The notes under the pieces are model-generated. The model had not been told where the DNA came from, ran no database searches, and was given only the letters and a program-made list of their open reading frames with translations. A DNA stretch of 64,000 bases, taken from an uncultured Rhodopila sp. (GTDB taxonomy: Bacteria > Pseudomonadota > Alphaproteobacteria > Acetobacterales > Acetobacteraceae). The position numbers were made by a program, and so were the translations under genes. The stretch is taken from contig NZ_CAJATU010000076.1 of NCBI RefSeq assembly GCF_903944925.1, positions 40,193 through 104,192 of the forward strand. Reading direction: 5' to 3'. Below, piece by piece: positions 24,664-34,402 of the stretch. Each line of letters starts with the position of its first letter. The stretch's first letter is position 1.

Positions 24664-27600
24664 TTAGTTCGTTTGCGCGTTTTCGCTGAACAGCGCAATT
24701 CCCACAAGATGCGTCAGGTGCTCGCCGTCGTCCGACACGGGCAGGATCAAACGCTCGAACATCACCGGGGCGCCATCGCCGAAGTCGTAGCTGGCATACT
24801 CGTAACTGGGCGACCGCGTGCGGGCGCACCGCCTGTAGGCGCCTTCCAGCGAACCAAGCACTTCATCGTCCTGCGCGGGCCAGCCGAGTTCGGAGACCAG
24901 CGTGCCGCCCAGTTTCCGCCCTAACCGCTTCTCCAGCGCGGCGCCAACCTGGAGGAATCTGAAATTCACCACGTTTCCCGCCGGCTCCACCGCTGCCGTG
25001 AAAGCGTTGGCGGCCTGCGGCAGGCCACCCCAGTTGAGATCGGGCAGACGCGGCGGCCGGTCGCCGTCACGCGCCGCCCGCCAGAAAAGGTAAGCGGCCA
25101 ACAGCTCGGGGCTGCGCAGCCGCCTGATCAGGCCATCGCCATCCGCTTTCGCGCCGGACAGGACCGGAAACAGGCGGCCACGCACGGCACGTTCCAGCTC
25201 CGCCCCGGTGAACGGCTTCCTCAACACCGCTTCGCCGTCGAGATCGGCATCAGCCGTGCCCGCCGTCATGAACAACACCGCCAAATCCGGCCAATCGGCC
25301 CGCAGCCGCGCGGTCAGCTCCACCCCGGAGGTGCCAGGCATGGCCGTTTCGGTCAGCAGCATATCCAGGGTTTCGATCGAGTGGCTCAGCACGGCAGCAG
25401 CCTCCGCGTTTGGCGCTTCAATGACATGGTATCCCCGGGCACGGAGGTATCCCGCCATGATCTGGCGCAACTGGTCGTCATGATCCACCAGGATCAGCGT
25501 GGCACCGAGCGCCGGTTCCGCGGCCTCGGGGAAGGCCGTATCGAATGCCATGCCGGACACGGCGGCCCGGGGCAAAATGATCTCAACGAGTGTGCCGGCG
25601 GAAGGAGCGCTACTTATAAGTGTGCAACCGCCTGACCGCTCGGCAAAGGCCTGCACCATCGGCAGGCCGAGGCCGGTGCCTTTTCCCGCCGCCTTGGTGG
25701 TGAAGAACGGCTCGTTTGCCCGGGCGAGAACGTTGTCCGGCATGCCAGTTCCATCGTCGCGGACCCCGATCGCCACGCAGTCCAGCCGCCGGAGCTTTTC
25801 GGGGCGCTCCGCCGGATCGAGGTTGCGGGCGCTCAAGGTCAGGGTGCCCCCGTCCGGCATCGCGTCCCGCGCGTTGATCGCCAGATTCAGTAACGCCACT
25901 TCCAGTTGCTGCCGATCGGCCAGAACCGGCCAGACGTCGGATCGTACATCCAGCACACGGTTGATCCCCGAACCGATCGCATGGCCGATCAACTGGTCCG
26001 CTTCGGGAAGGGCTTCAAGGAGCTCGATAACGATCGAGGTCTGCGGCTCCTGCCGCCCGAAATCGAGAAGCTGGCGGATCAGCGACGCGGCGCGCTTGCC
26101 GGCATTCTTGCCGTGCGCGGCCAGGTCGGCGACCTTCGGCTCGTTGCTGCGCTTTGCAATCAACTCGAAGCTGCCCAGGATCACCGACAGCAGGTTGTTG
26201 AAATCATGCGCGACCCCGGCGGTGAGTTGGCCGAGCGCCTCCAGCTTCTGCGACTGCAGCAGCGCCGCCTGGGCGTCCTGGCGGCGGCGCATCTCCTTGC
26301 CGAGTTCCCGCGCCGCCTCGGACAGCGCGCGGGTCCGTTCGGAGACCCGGGCTTCCAGCGCTGCAACCTGGCGGACAGCGTCGTCGCGCATTTGAACGAT
26401 GCCGGAGATGTCGGTCGAGGTGCCGAGCCAGCGCAGGACGCGGCCGTCATCCCGCGCGCGCTCCGGCACCGCGCGAGTGAGGAACCAGCGATACTGTCCG
26501 TCCCGGCCGCGCAGCCGGTGTTCCCGTTCATAGGCCTCGCCGGCGGCAACCGCATGCGTCCAGGCGGCGAGCGTAGCGTCGCGATCGTCCGGATGGACGA
26601 TATCAGCCCAGCCGAAACCCTCCGCCTGGTCCGCCGCGAGTCCGCTATAGTCGGTCCAGCGCTGGTTGCGGTACTCGTTCCGGCCGTCCGGCGATGCGGT
26701 GAAAGCGAACTGCGGGATCGTCTCCACCAGTGCACGCAGTGCGGCCTTCCGCTGCAGCAGCACGTCCTCGTGCCGACAGCGCTGGATGGCGGCGGTCAGG
26801 ATATTCGCCACCGCCTCGAGGAACCTGATGTCGTGCCCGCTGAAGCTGCGCCGGCTGGCGGTGTGGACTCCGAGCACGCCGAACGGGGGTTCGGCGGCCG
26901 CGGCGCCCCGGATGACGACGCTCATGCCGCTGAGGACGCCGTGATCGTGCAGCATGGCCGGACCGTCAAAGCGGGTTTCGGCTTTCAGGTCGTCGACGAT
27001 TACCGGGCCGGCGTCTTGCAACAGCGTGTAGCCCGCTTGCGATGCGCGGCCGGCCGCCACGGTGGCCTGGCCGATTGGATAGGCGTCCCTCCAGCCGGTG
27101 CCGGCGCGCAAGACCAGTTCCTGGCCTTCCGGCCGCAGTTCTAGGACTTTGACGAACTCGACGCGCAAAGTCTCCGTCAGGACCTCCACCGCCCGATCCA
27201 TAACGGCCAGGGCGCAGGGCGCGCGCAAGGCGAACTGGCCGAGCGCGGCGACCGCTGCCTGCTGCCGTTCGCGCTGCTCAAGCGCCGCCTCGATGGCCTT
27301 GAAGTCGGTAATGTCGTGGTCCATGCCGACGACCCGAACCGGATTTCCGGCGCCGTCACGCACCACGGTTCCCCTGGCCGCGGCCCAGCGCAGGGTGCCA
27401 TCGGGCCGGCACATGCGGAACTCGGCGGCATAGCCGGCCGCCTCGCCGGAGCAGGCTTTTTGCAAGGCCGCTTCGACCCCGGGCAAGTCGGCGGGATGGA
27501 CCAGGGCACGGAAGGCGTCGATCGTGCCGCCGAAGCCGCCCGGCGGCAGGCCGAGTTCCTGTTCCAGGCCGCCGGTCCAGGTCACCCGGCCGCTGGCGAT

Positions 27601-28299
27601 GTCCCACTCCCACGCGTGCACCCGAGCCGCGGCAGCCGCGAGGCTCAGCCGGGCCTCGCTGGCGCGGAGCGCCGCCTGCCCCGCCCGCCGATCGGTGACG
27701 TCGAGGTTGACGCCGAGCATGTGCGACGGGCGGCCGTCAGGGCCGAACGCCATGACACGGCCCACCGCAAGCAACCAGCGCTCCTCGCCGGTGTCGGCGC
27801 GGCGTACGCGGAACTCCATCTGATGCGTGGTGGACTCGCCCGGGCGGAACCCATCCATCGCCTGCAGGATGCGCGCCTGATCCTCCGGATGGACCAGGGC
27901 AAGCCATGCGGCGAATGATGCGGGCGTGCCGAGAGCGGGATCGATACCGTGCAGTCGGAACTGCTCCGGCGACCACGCCATCGCGTCGGTGGCGCCATCC
28001 CATTCCCAGGTGCCGATGCCGGCGGCTTCCTGGGCGAGACGGAGGCGGTTGCCGATGGGCTCCAGGGCTTCGCGCGCATCTTCCGCTTCCCGCCGGGCCA
28101 AGACCCGGTCGGTTGCTTCCCGCGCGGTCAGCAGAACGACGCCGGCCGCGTCCGGGTGCGGGACGATGTCGAGGTCCCACCATGTCGCTGCGACACCGGG
28201 AGCGGCGGCCAGCAGCACGGCGCGCCCGGCGGCAGGGGCAGGCGGTTCGGCGACGAGACCGCCGGCATCCGGAAAAAACCGGCCGATCGGCTGGCCCAC
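24664..28299 (-). CDS. Hybrid sensor histidine kinase, PAS/GAF-rich, with a Glu-substituted receiver
   Basis: At least 1211 residues from the first canonical start (GTG at 28299). Domains: part of a PAS (1-75), PAS (85-205), PAS (215-335), GAF (345-510), PAS (520-635), HisKA with phospho-accepting His698 (GVAHDFNN), HATPase (790-910; NLAINARDAM, GTGLGLPMV), receiver (932-1045) and a C-terminal PAS-like domain (1060-1211). In the receiver the phospho-acceptor is Glu984 (LLTETAMPG) instead of Asp; Asp939, Thr1012 and Lys1028 are kept. The open frame and PAS homology continue upstream to 28476 (VFDRIILAANRAWIRRFG), but that part has no ATG, GTG or TTG start. Cytosolic, no membrane segment. Confidence 0.85.
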   Translation of the reverse strand: MGQPIGRFFPDAGGLVAEPPAPAAGRAVLLAAAPGVAATWWDLDIVPHPDAAGVVLLTAREATDRVLARREAEDAREALEPIGNRLRLAQEAAGIGTWEWDGATDAMAWSPEQFRLHGIDPALGTPASFAAWLALVHPEDQARILQAMDGFRPGESTTHQMEFRVRRADTGEERWLLAVGRVMAFGPDGRPSHMLGVNLDVTDRRAGQAALRASEARLSLAAAAARVHAWEWDIASGRVTWTGGLEQELGLPPGGFGGTIDAFRALVHPADLPGVEAALQKACSGEAAGYAAEFRMCRPDGTLRWAAARGTVVRDGAGNPVRVVGMDHDITDFKAIEAALEQRERQQAAVAALGQFALRAPCALAVMDRAVEVLTETLRVEFVKVLELRPEGQELVLRAGTGWRDAYPIGQATVAAGRASQAGYTLLQDAGPVIVDDLKAETRFDGPAMLHDHGVLSGMSVVIRGAAAAEPPFGVLGVHTASRRSFSGHDIRFLEAVANILTAAIQRCRHEDVLLQRKAALRALVETIPQFAFTASPDGRNEYRNQRWTDYSGLAADQAEGFGWADIVHPDDRDATLAAWTHAVAAGEAYEREHRLRGRDGQYRWFLTRAVPERARDDGRVLRWLGTSTDISGIVQMRDDAVRQVAALEARVSERTRALSEAARELGKEMRRRQDAQAALLQSQKLEALGQLTAGVAHDFNNLLSVILGSFELIAKRSNEPKVADLAAHGKNAGKRAASLIRQLLDFGRQEPQTSIVIELLEALPEADQLIGHAIGSGINRVLDVRSDVWPVLADRQQLEVALLNLAINARDAMPDGGTLTLSARNLDPAERPEKLRRLDCVAIGVRDDGTGMPDNVLARANEPFFTTKAAGKGTGLGLPMVQAFAERSGGCTLISSAPSAGTLVEIILPRAAVSGMAFDTAFPEAAEPALGATLILVDHDDQLRQIMAGYLRARGYHVIEAPNAEAAAVLSHSIETLDMLLTETAMPGTSGVELTARLRADWPDLAVLFMTAGTADADLDGEAVLRKPFTGAELERAVRGRLFPVLSGAKADGDGLIRRLRSPELLAAYLFWRAARDGDRPPRLPDLNWGGLPQAANAFTAAVEPAGNVVNFRFLQVGAALEKRLGRKLGGTLVSELGWPAQDDEVLGSLEGAYRRCARTRSPSYEYASYDFGDGAPVMFERLILPVSDDGEHLTHLVGIALFSENAQTN

Positions 28300-28482
28300 C
28301 GGCGCAACGCCGCCTGCGCCGAACCGCCTGATCCAGGCGCGATTGGCTGCAAGGATTATCCGATCGAAAACCGCAACGGCCGCGATTGCGCATGGTAGAA
28401 CCTCGACGACCCCCGACAGCAGGTGCGCGGGATCGGCGTTCTCTGTTGCGTTCAGCGAAGACGGCCGATCAATCAGTTACAT
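28300..28482 (-). other. 5' extension of the kinase frame without a canonical start; ATG-TAA at its head
   Basis: The frame of the kinase stays open from 28476 down to 28299 and encodes the missing N-terminal PAS half (for example SGVVEVLPCAIAAVAVFDR). The only in-frame ATG (28482-28480) is followed directly by TAA (28479-28477), then CTG and ATT codons. Either initiation uses CTG or ATT, with GGGGG a few bases upstream, or codon 2 has become a stop. Confidence 0.6.
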
Positions 28483-28703
28483 CCCCCAACGGTTACGCCA
28501 AGTGCTATATTCTACGGCCGCGAAGATGCGATGACAACCGCAATATTAGATTTCCGTTCGGCGCGCATTTTTCGCGAACGGTTTTGAAGTGCTTTCTGTA
28601 CTGCATCAATTTCGAACGGATTTACTTGAGCATGTCTGTCCCGGACTTTTCTTTAGTCCGATCCGGCCGGCATTGATTTGCTGCAACACCGCGCGAAAGC
28701 CAA
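28483..28703. other. AT-rich intergenic region between the kinase and DUF2461 genes
   Basis: About 220 bp without a supported gene. It is AT-rich compared with the window and holds the kinase promoter and a short inverted repeat CGGACT/AGTCCG near 28637-28656. Confidence 0.5.
28509..28537 (-). promoter_or_regulatory. Sigma-70-like promoter for the hybrid kinase
   Basis: On the minus strand TTGTCA (28537-28532), a 17-bp spacer, then TAGAAT (28514-28509). Predicted transcription start is near 28502, about 20 bases before the ATG-TAA at 28482. It lies in an AT-richer island. Confidence 0.55.
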
Positions 28704-29411
28704 TCAGGCGTCGGCCAGGGCCCAGCCGAGATCCAGCAACGGCCGGGCTGCCGCGAAACGGTCGAGCAACACCTCCGGCAGGGCCGCGCTGCCGATGTCC
28801 GCATCGCTGAGCGCGCGGCGGGCAATGAGGTTGCGGTGTTTCAGGAACGGCTCGACCGGCGTTCCGCGTCCGGCCTCGCAGCCGCGCGGCAGGCGTTGGC
28901 TGGCATCTTCGTCCGGCCCGATTGGCATTCCGGCCTGGTCGAGCGCGCGCACTACCTTCAGAAACCGGCCGGGTTCGGCGAGGATGCCTTGGCGCAGCCG
29001 GTCGAGCAACGGCGGTTCCGGATGCCAGAACCCGGCGGCGGCGAAACAGCCGCCCGGCTCGATGTGGATGTAGAACAGGCCGGGCGCCAGCCTGGCGCCG
29101 GTGCGGCTGAGCGAGGCGCCGCAATGCGTCTTGTACGGGCGCTTATCCTTGGAGAAGCGGACGTCGCGGTAGATGCGGAACACCGCCTTGGCCGGATCGC
29201 CGGACAGCGGCAGGCTGCGGGACGCCGCGAGCGTCAGCACGTCGGCGGCCAGCGCGATCATCGGGCCGCGCACGGTTGCTTCGTACTCGTCGCGCCGCGG
29301 CCTGAACCAGGCCGGATCGTTGTTCACGGCCAGATCGCGCAGGAAGCGCAGGCCCTCGGCGGGGAACCCGGTGAAGTTCATCGGCGGGTTGCGGGCGGGG
29401 CGGCTTGGCAT
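28704..29411 (-). CDS. DUF2461 family protein
   Basis: A 235-residue cytosolic protein of the DUF2461/TIGR02453 family, recognised from FTGFPAEGLRFLRDLAVNND, AWFRPRRDEYEATVRGP and the conserved VFRIYRDVRFSKDKRPYKTH. The family is widespread and uncharacterised. The start is either the ATG at 29411 or, more likely by homology, the later ATG at 29378 (MNFTGFPAEG). It is not obviously linked to its neighbours. Confidence 0.85.
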   Translation of the reverse strand: MPSRPARNPPMNFTGFPAEGLRFLRDLAVNNDPAWFRPRRDEYEATVRGPMIALAADVLTLAASRSLPLSGDPAKAVFRIYRDVRFSKDKRPYKTHCGASLSRTGARLAPGLFYIHIEPGGCFAAAGFWHPEPPLLDRLRQGILAEPGRFLKVVRALDQAGMPIGPDEDASQRLPRGCEAGRGTPVEPFLKHRNLIARRALSDADIGSAALPEVLLDRFAAARPLLDLGWALADA

Positions 29412-29595
29412 GCGCGGATCTTACCAAGGCCCGATAAGGCGTTAAATAGAGCTCCGGCGGCTGCGTTTGTCCCCCGTCATGGTGCGCGAAGGCGCCTTGC
29501 GGTGCGGGTCCGGGCAAAGGCGGGGGTGCCGACCTTCGCCGGCATGACGGCGCGATCCTGCCGCAGAGTGGTTATCAAGGCCGGTTGGCATGACT

Positions 29596-29671
29596 TGGTG
29601 AGCCCGGTGGGACTCGAACCCACGGCCCCAAGATTAAAAGTCTCGTGCTCTACCATCTGAGCTACGGGCTC
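29596..29671 (-). tRNA. tRNA-Lys (UUU)
   Basis: Reading the minus strand from 29671, a 76-base cloverleaf is seen: acceptor GAGCCCG pairing with CGGGCTC, D-arm GCTCAGATGGTAGAGC, anticodon loop CTTTTAA (anticodon TTT), T-arm GTGGGTTCGAGTCCCAC, discriminator A and an encoded CCA (29598-29596). Invariant T-loop TTCGAGT is present. Lys-UUU reads AAA/AAG codons. Confidence 0.95.
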
Positions 29672-29736
29672 GCCGGGGCGCTTTGAACGCCATGCGAGGC
29701 CGCGGGTCAAGCGTCACCCGCGGCCATCCACACTCT

Positions 29737-30237
29737 TTATGCCGCGTCGGCGGCGACCGAGAACTTCACGATTTTGTCCGGATTGGACACAGTCCCGCCG
29801 CCGCCGCTGCCGCGCTTGATCGAATCGACGTGCTCCATGCCCTCCACGACCTGGCCCCAGATCGTATACTGGCCGTTCAGGTGCGAGGCCGGCTCGAACA
29901 TGATGAAGAACTGGCTGTTCGCGCTGTTCGGGCTTTGCGAGCGCGCCATGCCGCAGGTGCCGCGCAGGAACTTCGCCTTGTCGCTGAACTCGGCGCGGAT
30001 GTTATCGAGCTTGCTGCCGCCGGTGCCGGTGCCGGTCGGGTCGCCGCCCTGCGCCATGAACCCTTCGATGACGCGATGGAACACCGTGCCGTCGTAGAAG
30101 CCCTGCCGCACCAGCGTCTTGATTTGCGTCACATGCTGCGGCGCAAGATCGGGGAAAAGCTGGATCACCACGCGGCCATCCTTCAGGTCGAGATGCAGCG
30201 TGTTCTCGGGGTCGAGTGTCGGCTTCGAGTCGCTCAT
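29737..30237 (-). CDS. ppiB: Cytoplasmic cyclophilin-type peptidyl-prolyl isomerase
   Basis: A 166-residue cyclophilin without a signal peptide. Catalytic-site motifs are FHRVIEGFMAQGGDPTGTGTGG, where the Arg of FHRV is catalytic, and SANSQFFIMFEP, with QYTIWGQVVEGME near the end. It accelerates cis-trans isomerisation of X-Pro bonds in the cytosol. It lies 22 bp downstream of a close paralogue that carries a signal peptide. The two probably arose by tandem duplication and are co-transcribed with coaD and gyrA upstream. Confidence 0.92.
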   Translation of the reverse strand: MSDSKPTLDPENTLHLDLKDGRVVIQLFPDLAPQHVTQIKTLVRQGFYDGTVFHRVIEGFMAQGGDPTGTGTGGSKLDNIRAEFSDKAKFLRGTCGMARSQSPNSANSQFFIMFEPASHLNGQYTIWGQVVEGMEHVDSIKRGSGGGGTVSNPDKIVKFSVAADAA

Positions 30238-30259
30238 GATGATCTTCTCCTTCCGTTGA

Positions 30260-30817
30260 TTACTTCACGTCCGCGGCGACGCGCATATGCACGATACGGT
30301 CCGGCTCGCCCAGCACCTTGCCGTTCGGGCCGTCGCCGCGCTTGATCCGGTCCACATGTTCCATGCCGCGCACGACCTGTCCCCAGATCGTGTATTGCCC
30401 GTCCAGCGCGGGCGCCGGAGCGAACATGATGAAGAACTGGCTATTGGCGCTGCCGGGGTCCTGCGCCCGCGCCATGCCGCAGACGCCGCGCACGAAATGC
30501 CGCTGGCTGAACTCCGGCGGGATGTTGGGCAGCTTGCTGCCGCCCATGCCGGTGCCGGTCGGATCGCCGCCCTGAACCATGAAGCCGTCGATCACCCGGT
30601 GGAACGGCGTGCCGTCATAGAAGCCCTGGCGCGCCAGGGTCTTGATCTGGGCGACATGCTTGGGTGCTACGTCCGGCAGAAGCTGGATCACCACCCGGCC
30701 GTAGGTGATGTCCAGGTAGAGGGTGTTCTCGGGATCGCTGGTTTGCGCGAAGCCGGGCGTGGCGGCAGCGGCCACGCCGAGCGCGGCGCCGGAGGCAAGC
30801 AGGGTGCGGCGGTTCAT
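30260..30817 (-). CDS. ppiA: Exported cyclophilin-type peptidyl-prolyl isomerase
   Basis: A 185-residue cyclophilin preceded by a signal peptide (MNRRTLLASGAALGVAAAATPGFA). The twin arginine followed by a hydrophobic run makes Tat export possible, with an AxA-like cleavage site near residue 24. The mature part matches the cytoplasmic copy downstream, with FHRVIDGFMVQGGDPTGTG and SANSQFFIMF. It should fold periplasmic proteins. It follows coaD by 41 bp. Confidence 0.9.
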   Translation of the reverse strand: MNRRTLLASGAALGVAAAATPGFAQTSDPENTLYLDITYGRVVIQLLPDVAPKHVAQIKTLARQGFYDGTPFHRVIDGFMVQGGDPTGTGMGGSKLPNIPPEFSQRHFVRGVCGMARAQDPGSANSQFFIMFAPAPALDGQYTIWGQVVRGMEHVDRIKRGDGPNGKVLGEPDRIVHMRVAADVK

Positions 30818-30858
30818 GGACGCCCTCCTTCAGTCGGAATTGGGAAAAACCCGCGAGC

Positions 30859-31380
30859 TCAGCCGCGGAGGCGTTTCAGGACGCGCTCATGCGTCAGCGC
30901 CGGGACAAACGACGTGATGTCGCCGCCCAGCATGGCAACCTCCTTGACCAGCCGCGACGCGATGAACTGGTGCGTCTCGCTGGCCATCAGGAACACCGTC
31001 TCGATGTCCGGCGCCATCCGGTAGTTCATGCCGGCCATCTGGAACTCGTAGTCGAAGTCCGATACCGCGCGCAACCCGCGGACGATCATCGACGCGCCAA
31101 CGGAGCGGGCGAAGTTGATCAGCAGCGTGTCGAACGGCACCACCTCGATCACCATCCCGTTCCGCGCGGCTATCGGCTGGATCTCCGCGGTGACCAGCTC
31201 CACCCGCTCCTCCAGCGAGAACAGCGGCCCCTTGCCGGTGTTGATCGCGACGCCGACGACCAGTTTGTCGAGCAGCCGGGCAGCGCGGGCGATGACGTCG
31301 ATATGGCCGTTGGTGACCGGATCGAAGGTTCCCGGGTACAAGCCGATGCGCTGGGGACGCTGCGCGGTCTTATTCGCCAT
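30859..31380 (-). CDS. coaD: Phosphopantetheine adenylyltransferase
   Basis: A 173-residue nucleotidyltransferase that converts 4'-phosphopantetheine and ATP to dephospho-CoA, the penultimate step of CoA synthesis. The N-terminal [18 protein letters not shown] contains the T/HxGH ATP site (TNGH). Later motifs are [17 protein letters not shown] and the ISS-like [14 protein letters not shown]. Length is typical. The start overlaps the gyrA stop region by 11 bp, so the gene is coupled to gyrA. Confidence 0.95.
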   Translation of the reverse strand: MANKTAQRPQRIGLYPGTFDPVTNGHIDVIARAARLLDKLVVGVAINTGKGPLFSLEERVELVTAEIQPIAARNGMVIEVVPFDTLLINFARSVGASMIVRGLRAVSDFDYEFQMAGMNYRMAPDIETVFLMASETHQFIASRLVKEVAMLGGDITSFVPALTHERVLKRLRG

Positions 31381-34222
31381 TGTTGCCTCCCTCGGGAGCC
31401 GTGTCGCCGGCCGGTTCGCCGTCGATGTTATCCGAAGGATCAGGCGCCGGCGAGCCGCCTTCGACGTCGCCGCTGTCGTCGGTCTCGTCTTCGAGCACCG
31501 TGAACACGCTGGTCACGTGCTCGCCCTTATCGACGCGGAACAGGGTAACGCCCATCGCCTGACGGCCGGTGATGCGGACCTGGTCGACGGGGACGCGGAT
31601 CAGGCGGCCGGCGTCGGTCACCATCATGATGTCATCGCCCTGGCGCACCGGGAAGGTCGCAACCACCGCCTTGCCGTTGCGTGGCGCCAAGGTGACGTTG
31701 GCGATCCCCTGGCCGCCGCGGCCGGTGACCCGGTACTCGTAGGCCGAAGTGCGCTTGCCGAACCCGATGTCGGTGACCGTCAGCAGCATTTCCTCGGAGT
31801 CTTCCAGCTCCAGGAAGCGATCCGCATCGAGTGTCACCTCGGGCACGTTTTCCTCTGCCTCGGCAGCGGGTTCGGCCGCGGCCGCGGCTTCCGCTTCGGC
31901 GTCGCCGTTGGCTCCATTGGCGCGCCGTTTGGCGTTCGCCTGCTTGAGATAGGCCAGACGATCCTCGGGCGAGGCTTCGACATGGCGCAGCACCGACAGG
32001 CTGTTCACATCGTCCCCGTTCAGCAGTTTGATGCCGCGCACCCCGGAACTGTCGCGGCCGGCGAAGACGCGCACCTGCTCGTCGGTCAACTGGAAGCGGA
32101 TGCAGCGGCCCTTGCGGGTCGCCAGCAGCACGTCGTCGCCCTCCCGACAGGTGGCGACGCCAATCAGGCGGTCACCTTCGTCCAGCTTCATGGCGATCAG
32201 GCCGGAGGCGCGGACGTTGCGGAAATCCGACAGCCGGTTGCGGCGCACATTGCCCGAGGCGGTGGCGAACACCAGGTGCAGGCTTTCCCACAAGGTCTCG
32301 TCCTGCGGCAGCGGCAGCACCGTGGTGATGGTGTCGGACCCGAGTTCCGGCAGCAGGTTGACCAGCGCCCGGCCCTTCGCGGTCGGGCTGGCTTCCGGCA
32401 GCTTCCAGACCTTCTCCCGGAAGGCCTTGCCGCCGGAGGAGAAGAACAGCACCCATTGGTGGGTGTGGCCGTTGAAGCTGCGTGTCACGATATCATCGCC
32501 GCGCGTGCCGGCGCCGCTGCGGCCGCGGCCGCCGCGGTTTTGCGCGCGGTAGGTTTCCAAGGTGGTGCGCTTGATGAAGCCGTCGCGGGTGATGGTGACG
32601 ACCATCTGCCCCGGCTCGATCAGGCTTTCGTCGTCCTGGTCCGCCAGCGAGTCGGCGATGTCGGTCATCCGCGGCGAGACGATCTCCTTGCGGGCCGACG
32701 TCAGCTCCTCCGTCATCACTTCCATGCGGCGGATGCGCGAGCCGAGGATGTCGAGCAATTCGCGGATCTTGCCGGCGACCTCGGTCATCTCCGCCTGGAT
32801 CTTCTCGCGTTCCAGGCCGGTCAGGCGCTGCAGGCGCAGATCGAGGATGCCGCGTGCCTGCTCTTCGGTCAGGCGGACCGTGCCGTCCTCCGCAATCACA
32901 TTGCCGGGTTCGTCGATCAGCGCCAGCAGGGCGCCGATATCGGCGGCCGGCCAGTCGCGGCCCATCAGCGCGACGCGGGCGGCGGCGGCATCGGGACTGG
33001 CGCGGATCAGCCGGATGACCTCGTCGATGTTGGCGACGGCAATCGCCAGGCCGACAAGGTTATGGGCGCGGTCGCGGGCCTTATTGAGGTCGAAGCGCGA
33101 GCGCCGGAGGATGACCTCCTCGCGGAATCGAATAAAACACTGCAGCGCTTCGCGTAGGCCCATCTGCTTCGGCTGGCCGTCGTCCAGGGCCAGCACGTTG
33201 ATGCCGAAGCTGGTCTGCAACTGGGTGAAGCGGAACAACTGGTTCAGCACCACTTCCGGGGTGGCGTCGCGCTTCAGCTCCATGACGATGCGCATGCCGG
33301 AGCGGTCGCTCTCGTCGCGCATTTCGCCGATGCCCTCGATGACCTTGCCGCGCACCAGTTCGGCGATCTTCTCGATCAGGGTCTTCTTGTTCACCTGATA
33401 GGGGATTTCGGTGACGATGATCGCGGTGCGGTCCTTGCGGATTTCCTCGAATTCCGTGCGCGCCCGGATGGTGATGCTGTCGCGGCCCGTTTCGAACGCC
33501 TGGCGGATGCCGGAGCGGCCGATGATGATGCCACCGGTGGGAAAATCCGGCCCCGGGACAATCTTCATCAGTTCGTCGAGCGAGATGTCCGGTTCGGCGA
33601 TCAGCGCCAGGGTGGCGTCGATGATCTCGCCGGGGTTGTGCGGCGGAATGTTGGTGGCCATGCCGACGGCGATGCCGTTGGCGCCGTTGATCAGCAGGTT
33701 GGGGAACTTGGCCGGCAGGACGACCGGCTCGCGTTCCGACTCGTCGTAGTTCGGCTGGAAATCGACGGTGTCCTTGTCGATGTCTTCCAGCAGCAGGGCG
33801 GCAGCCTTGGCCAGCCGCACCTCGGTATAGCGCATCGCCGCCGGGTTATCGCCGTCCACCGAGCCGAAATTGCCCTGGCCGTCGATCAGCGGCAGGCGCA
33901 TCGAGAAGCTCTGCGCCATGCGGACCATGGCGTCGTAGATCGAGCTATCGCCGTGCGGGTGGTATTTACCCATCACGTCGCCGACGACGCGGGCCGATTT
34001 GCGGTAGGCCTTGTCGGGCGTGTAGCCGGCCTCGAACATGCCATACAGGATGCGCCGGTGCACCGGCTTCAGCCCGTCGCGGGCGTCCGGCAAGGCGCGC
34101 GCCACGATCACGCTCATGGCGTAATCGAGGTAGGAGCGGCGCATCTCGTCTTCTAAAGTGACCGGCTGCATGTCGCCGTGCGGGCCGGTTGGCACCAGAG
34201 GGTCGTCGGGTGTGTCGCTCAA
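31370..34222 (-). CDS. gyrA: DNA gyrase subunit A
   Basis: A 950-residue type II topoisomerase subunit. The N-terminal winged-helix/tower region includes [21 protein letters not shown] and the catalytic tyrosine in [10 protein letters not shown]. The quinolone region reads [19 protein letters not shown], so the positions equivalent to E. coli Ser83 and Asp87 are wild type. The C-terminal beta-pinwheel carries the GyrA-box-like RGGRGRSG. It is interrupted near residue 800 by an Ala/Glu-rich acidic insert, and the protein ends in an acidic tail. With GyrB it introduces negative supercoils. It begins the gyrA-coaD-ppiA-ppiB run. Confidence 0.96.
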   Translation of the reverse strand: MSDTPDDPLVPTGPHGDMQPVTLEDEMRRSYLDYAMSVIVARALPDARDGLKPVHRRILYGMFEAGYTPDKAYRKSARVVGDVMGKYHPHGDSSIYDAMVRMAQSFSMRLPLIDGQGNFGSVDGDNPAAMRYTEVRLAKAAALLLEDIDKDTVDFQPNYDESEREPVVLPAKFPNLLINGANGIAVGMATNIPPHNPGEIIDATLALIAEPDISLDELMKIVPGPDFPTGGIIIGRSGIRQAFETGRDSITIRARTEFEEIRKDRTAIIVTEIPYQVNKKTLIEKIAELVRGKVIEGIGEMRDESDRSGMRIVMELKRDATPEVVLNQLFRFTQLQTSFGINVLALDDGQPKQMGLREALQCFIRFREEVILRRSRFDLNKARDRAHNLVGLAIAVANIDEVIRLIRASPDAAAARVALMGRDWPAADIGALLALIDEPGNVIAEDGTVRLTEEQARGILDLRLQRLTGLEREKIQAEMTEVAGKIRELLDILGSRIRRMEVMTEELTSARKEIVSPRMTDIADSLADQDDESLIEPGQMVVTITRDGFIKRTTLETYRAQNRGGRGRSGAGTRGDDIVTRSFNGHTHQWVLFFSSGGKAFREKVWKLPEASPTAKGRALVNLLPELGSDTITTVLPLPQDETLWESLHLVFATASGNVRRNRLSDFRNVRASGLIAMKLDEGDRLIGVATCREGDDVLLATRKGRCIRFQLTDEQVRVFAGRDSSGVRGIKLLNGDDVNSLSVLRHVEASPEDRLAYLKQANAKRRANGANGDAEAEAAAAAEPAAEAEENVPEVTLDADRFLELEDSEEMLLTVTDIGFGKRTSAYEYRVTGRGGQGIANVTLAPRNGKAVVATFPVRQGDDIMMVTDAGRLIRVPVDQVRITGRQAMGVTLFRVDKGEHVTSVFTVLEDETDDSGDVEGGSPAPDPSDNIDGEPAGDTAPEGGNNGE

Positions 34223-34402
34223 ATCTTGCTCTGCCGGTTGCGCGCGTTTGCCCGGCCCGGGGCCGAGTCATCCGCGCATTCGCTGCGGCTTAATAGGCCG
34301 ATTCCGTACGTAAGGCGAGAGCGGAGTTGCAGGGCGGCGGCAGCGCGAGACGCCCCCCTGCCGCACTTGACAGAGCCGCCCACCGCCCCCACACTTCACC
34401 AC

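Noticed and set aside
31115..33157. 680-codon open frame opposite gyrA
   Set aside because: Shadow of a highly conserved gyrA; composition is typical of the antisense frame.
31370..34222. Quinolone-resistance substitution in GyrA
   Set aside because: The positions equivalent to Ser83 and Asp87 (GDSSIYD) are wild type.
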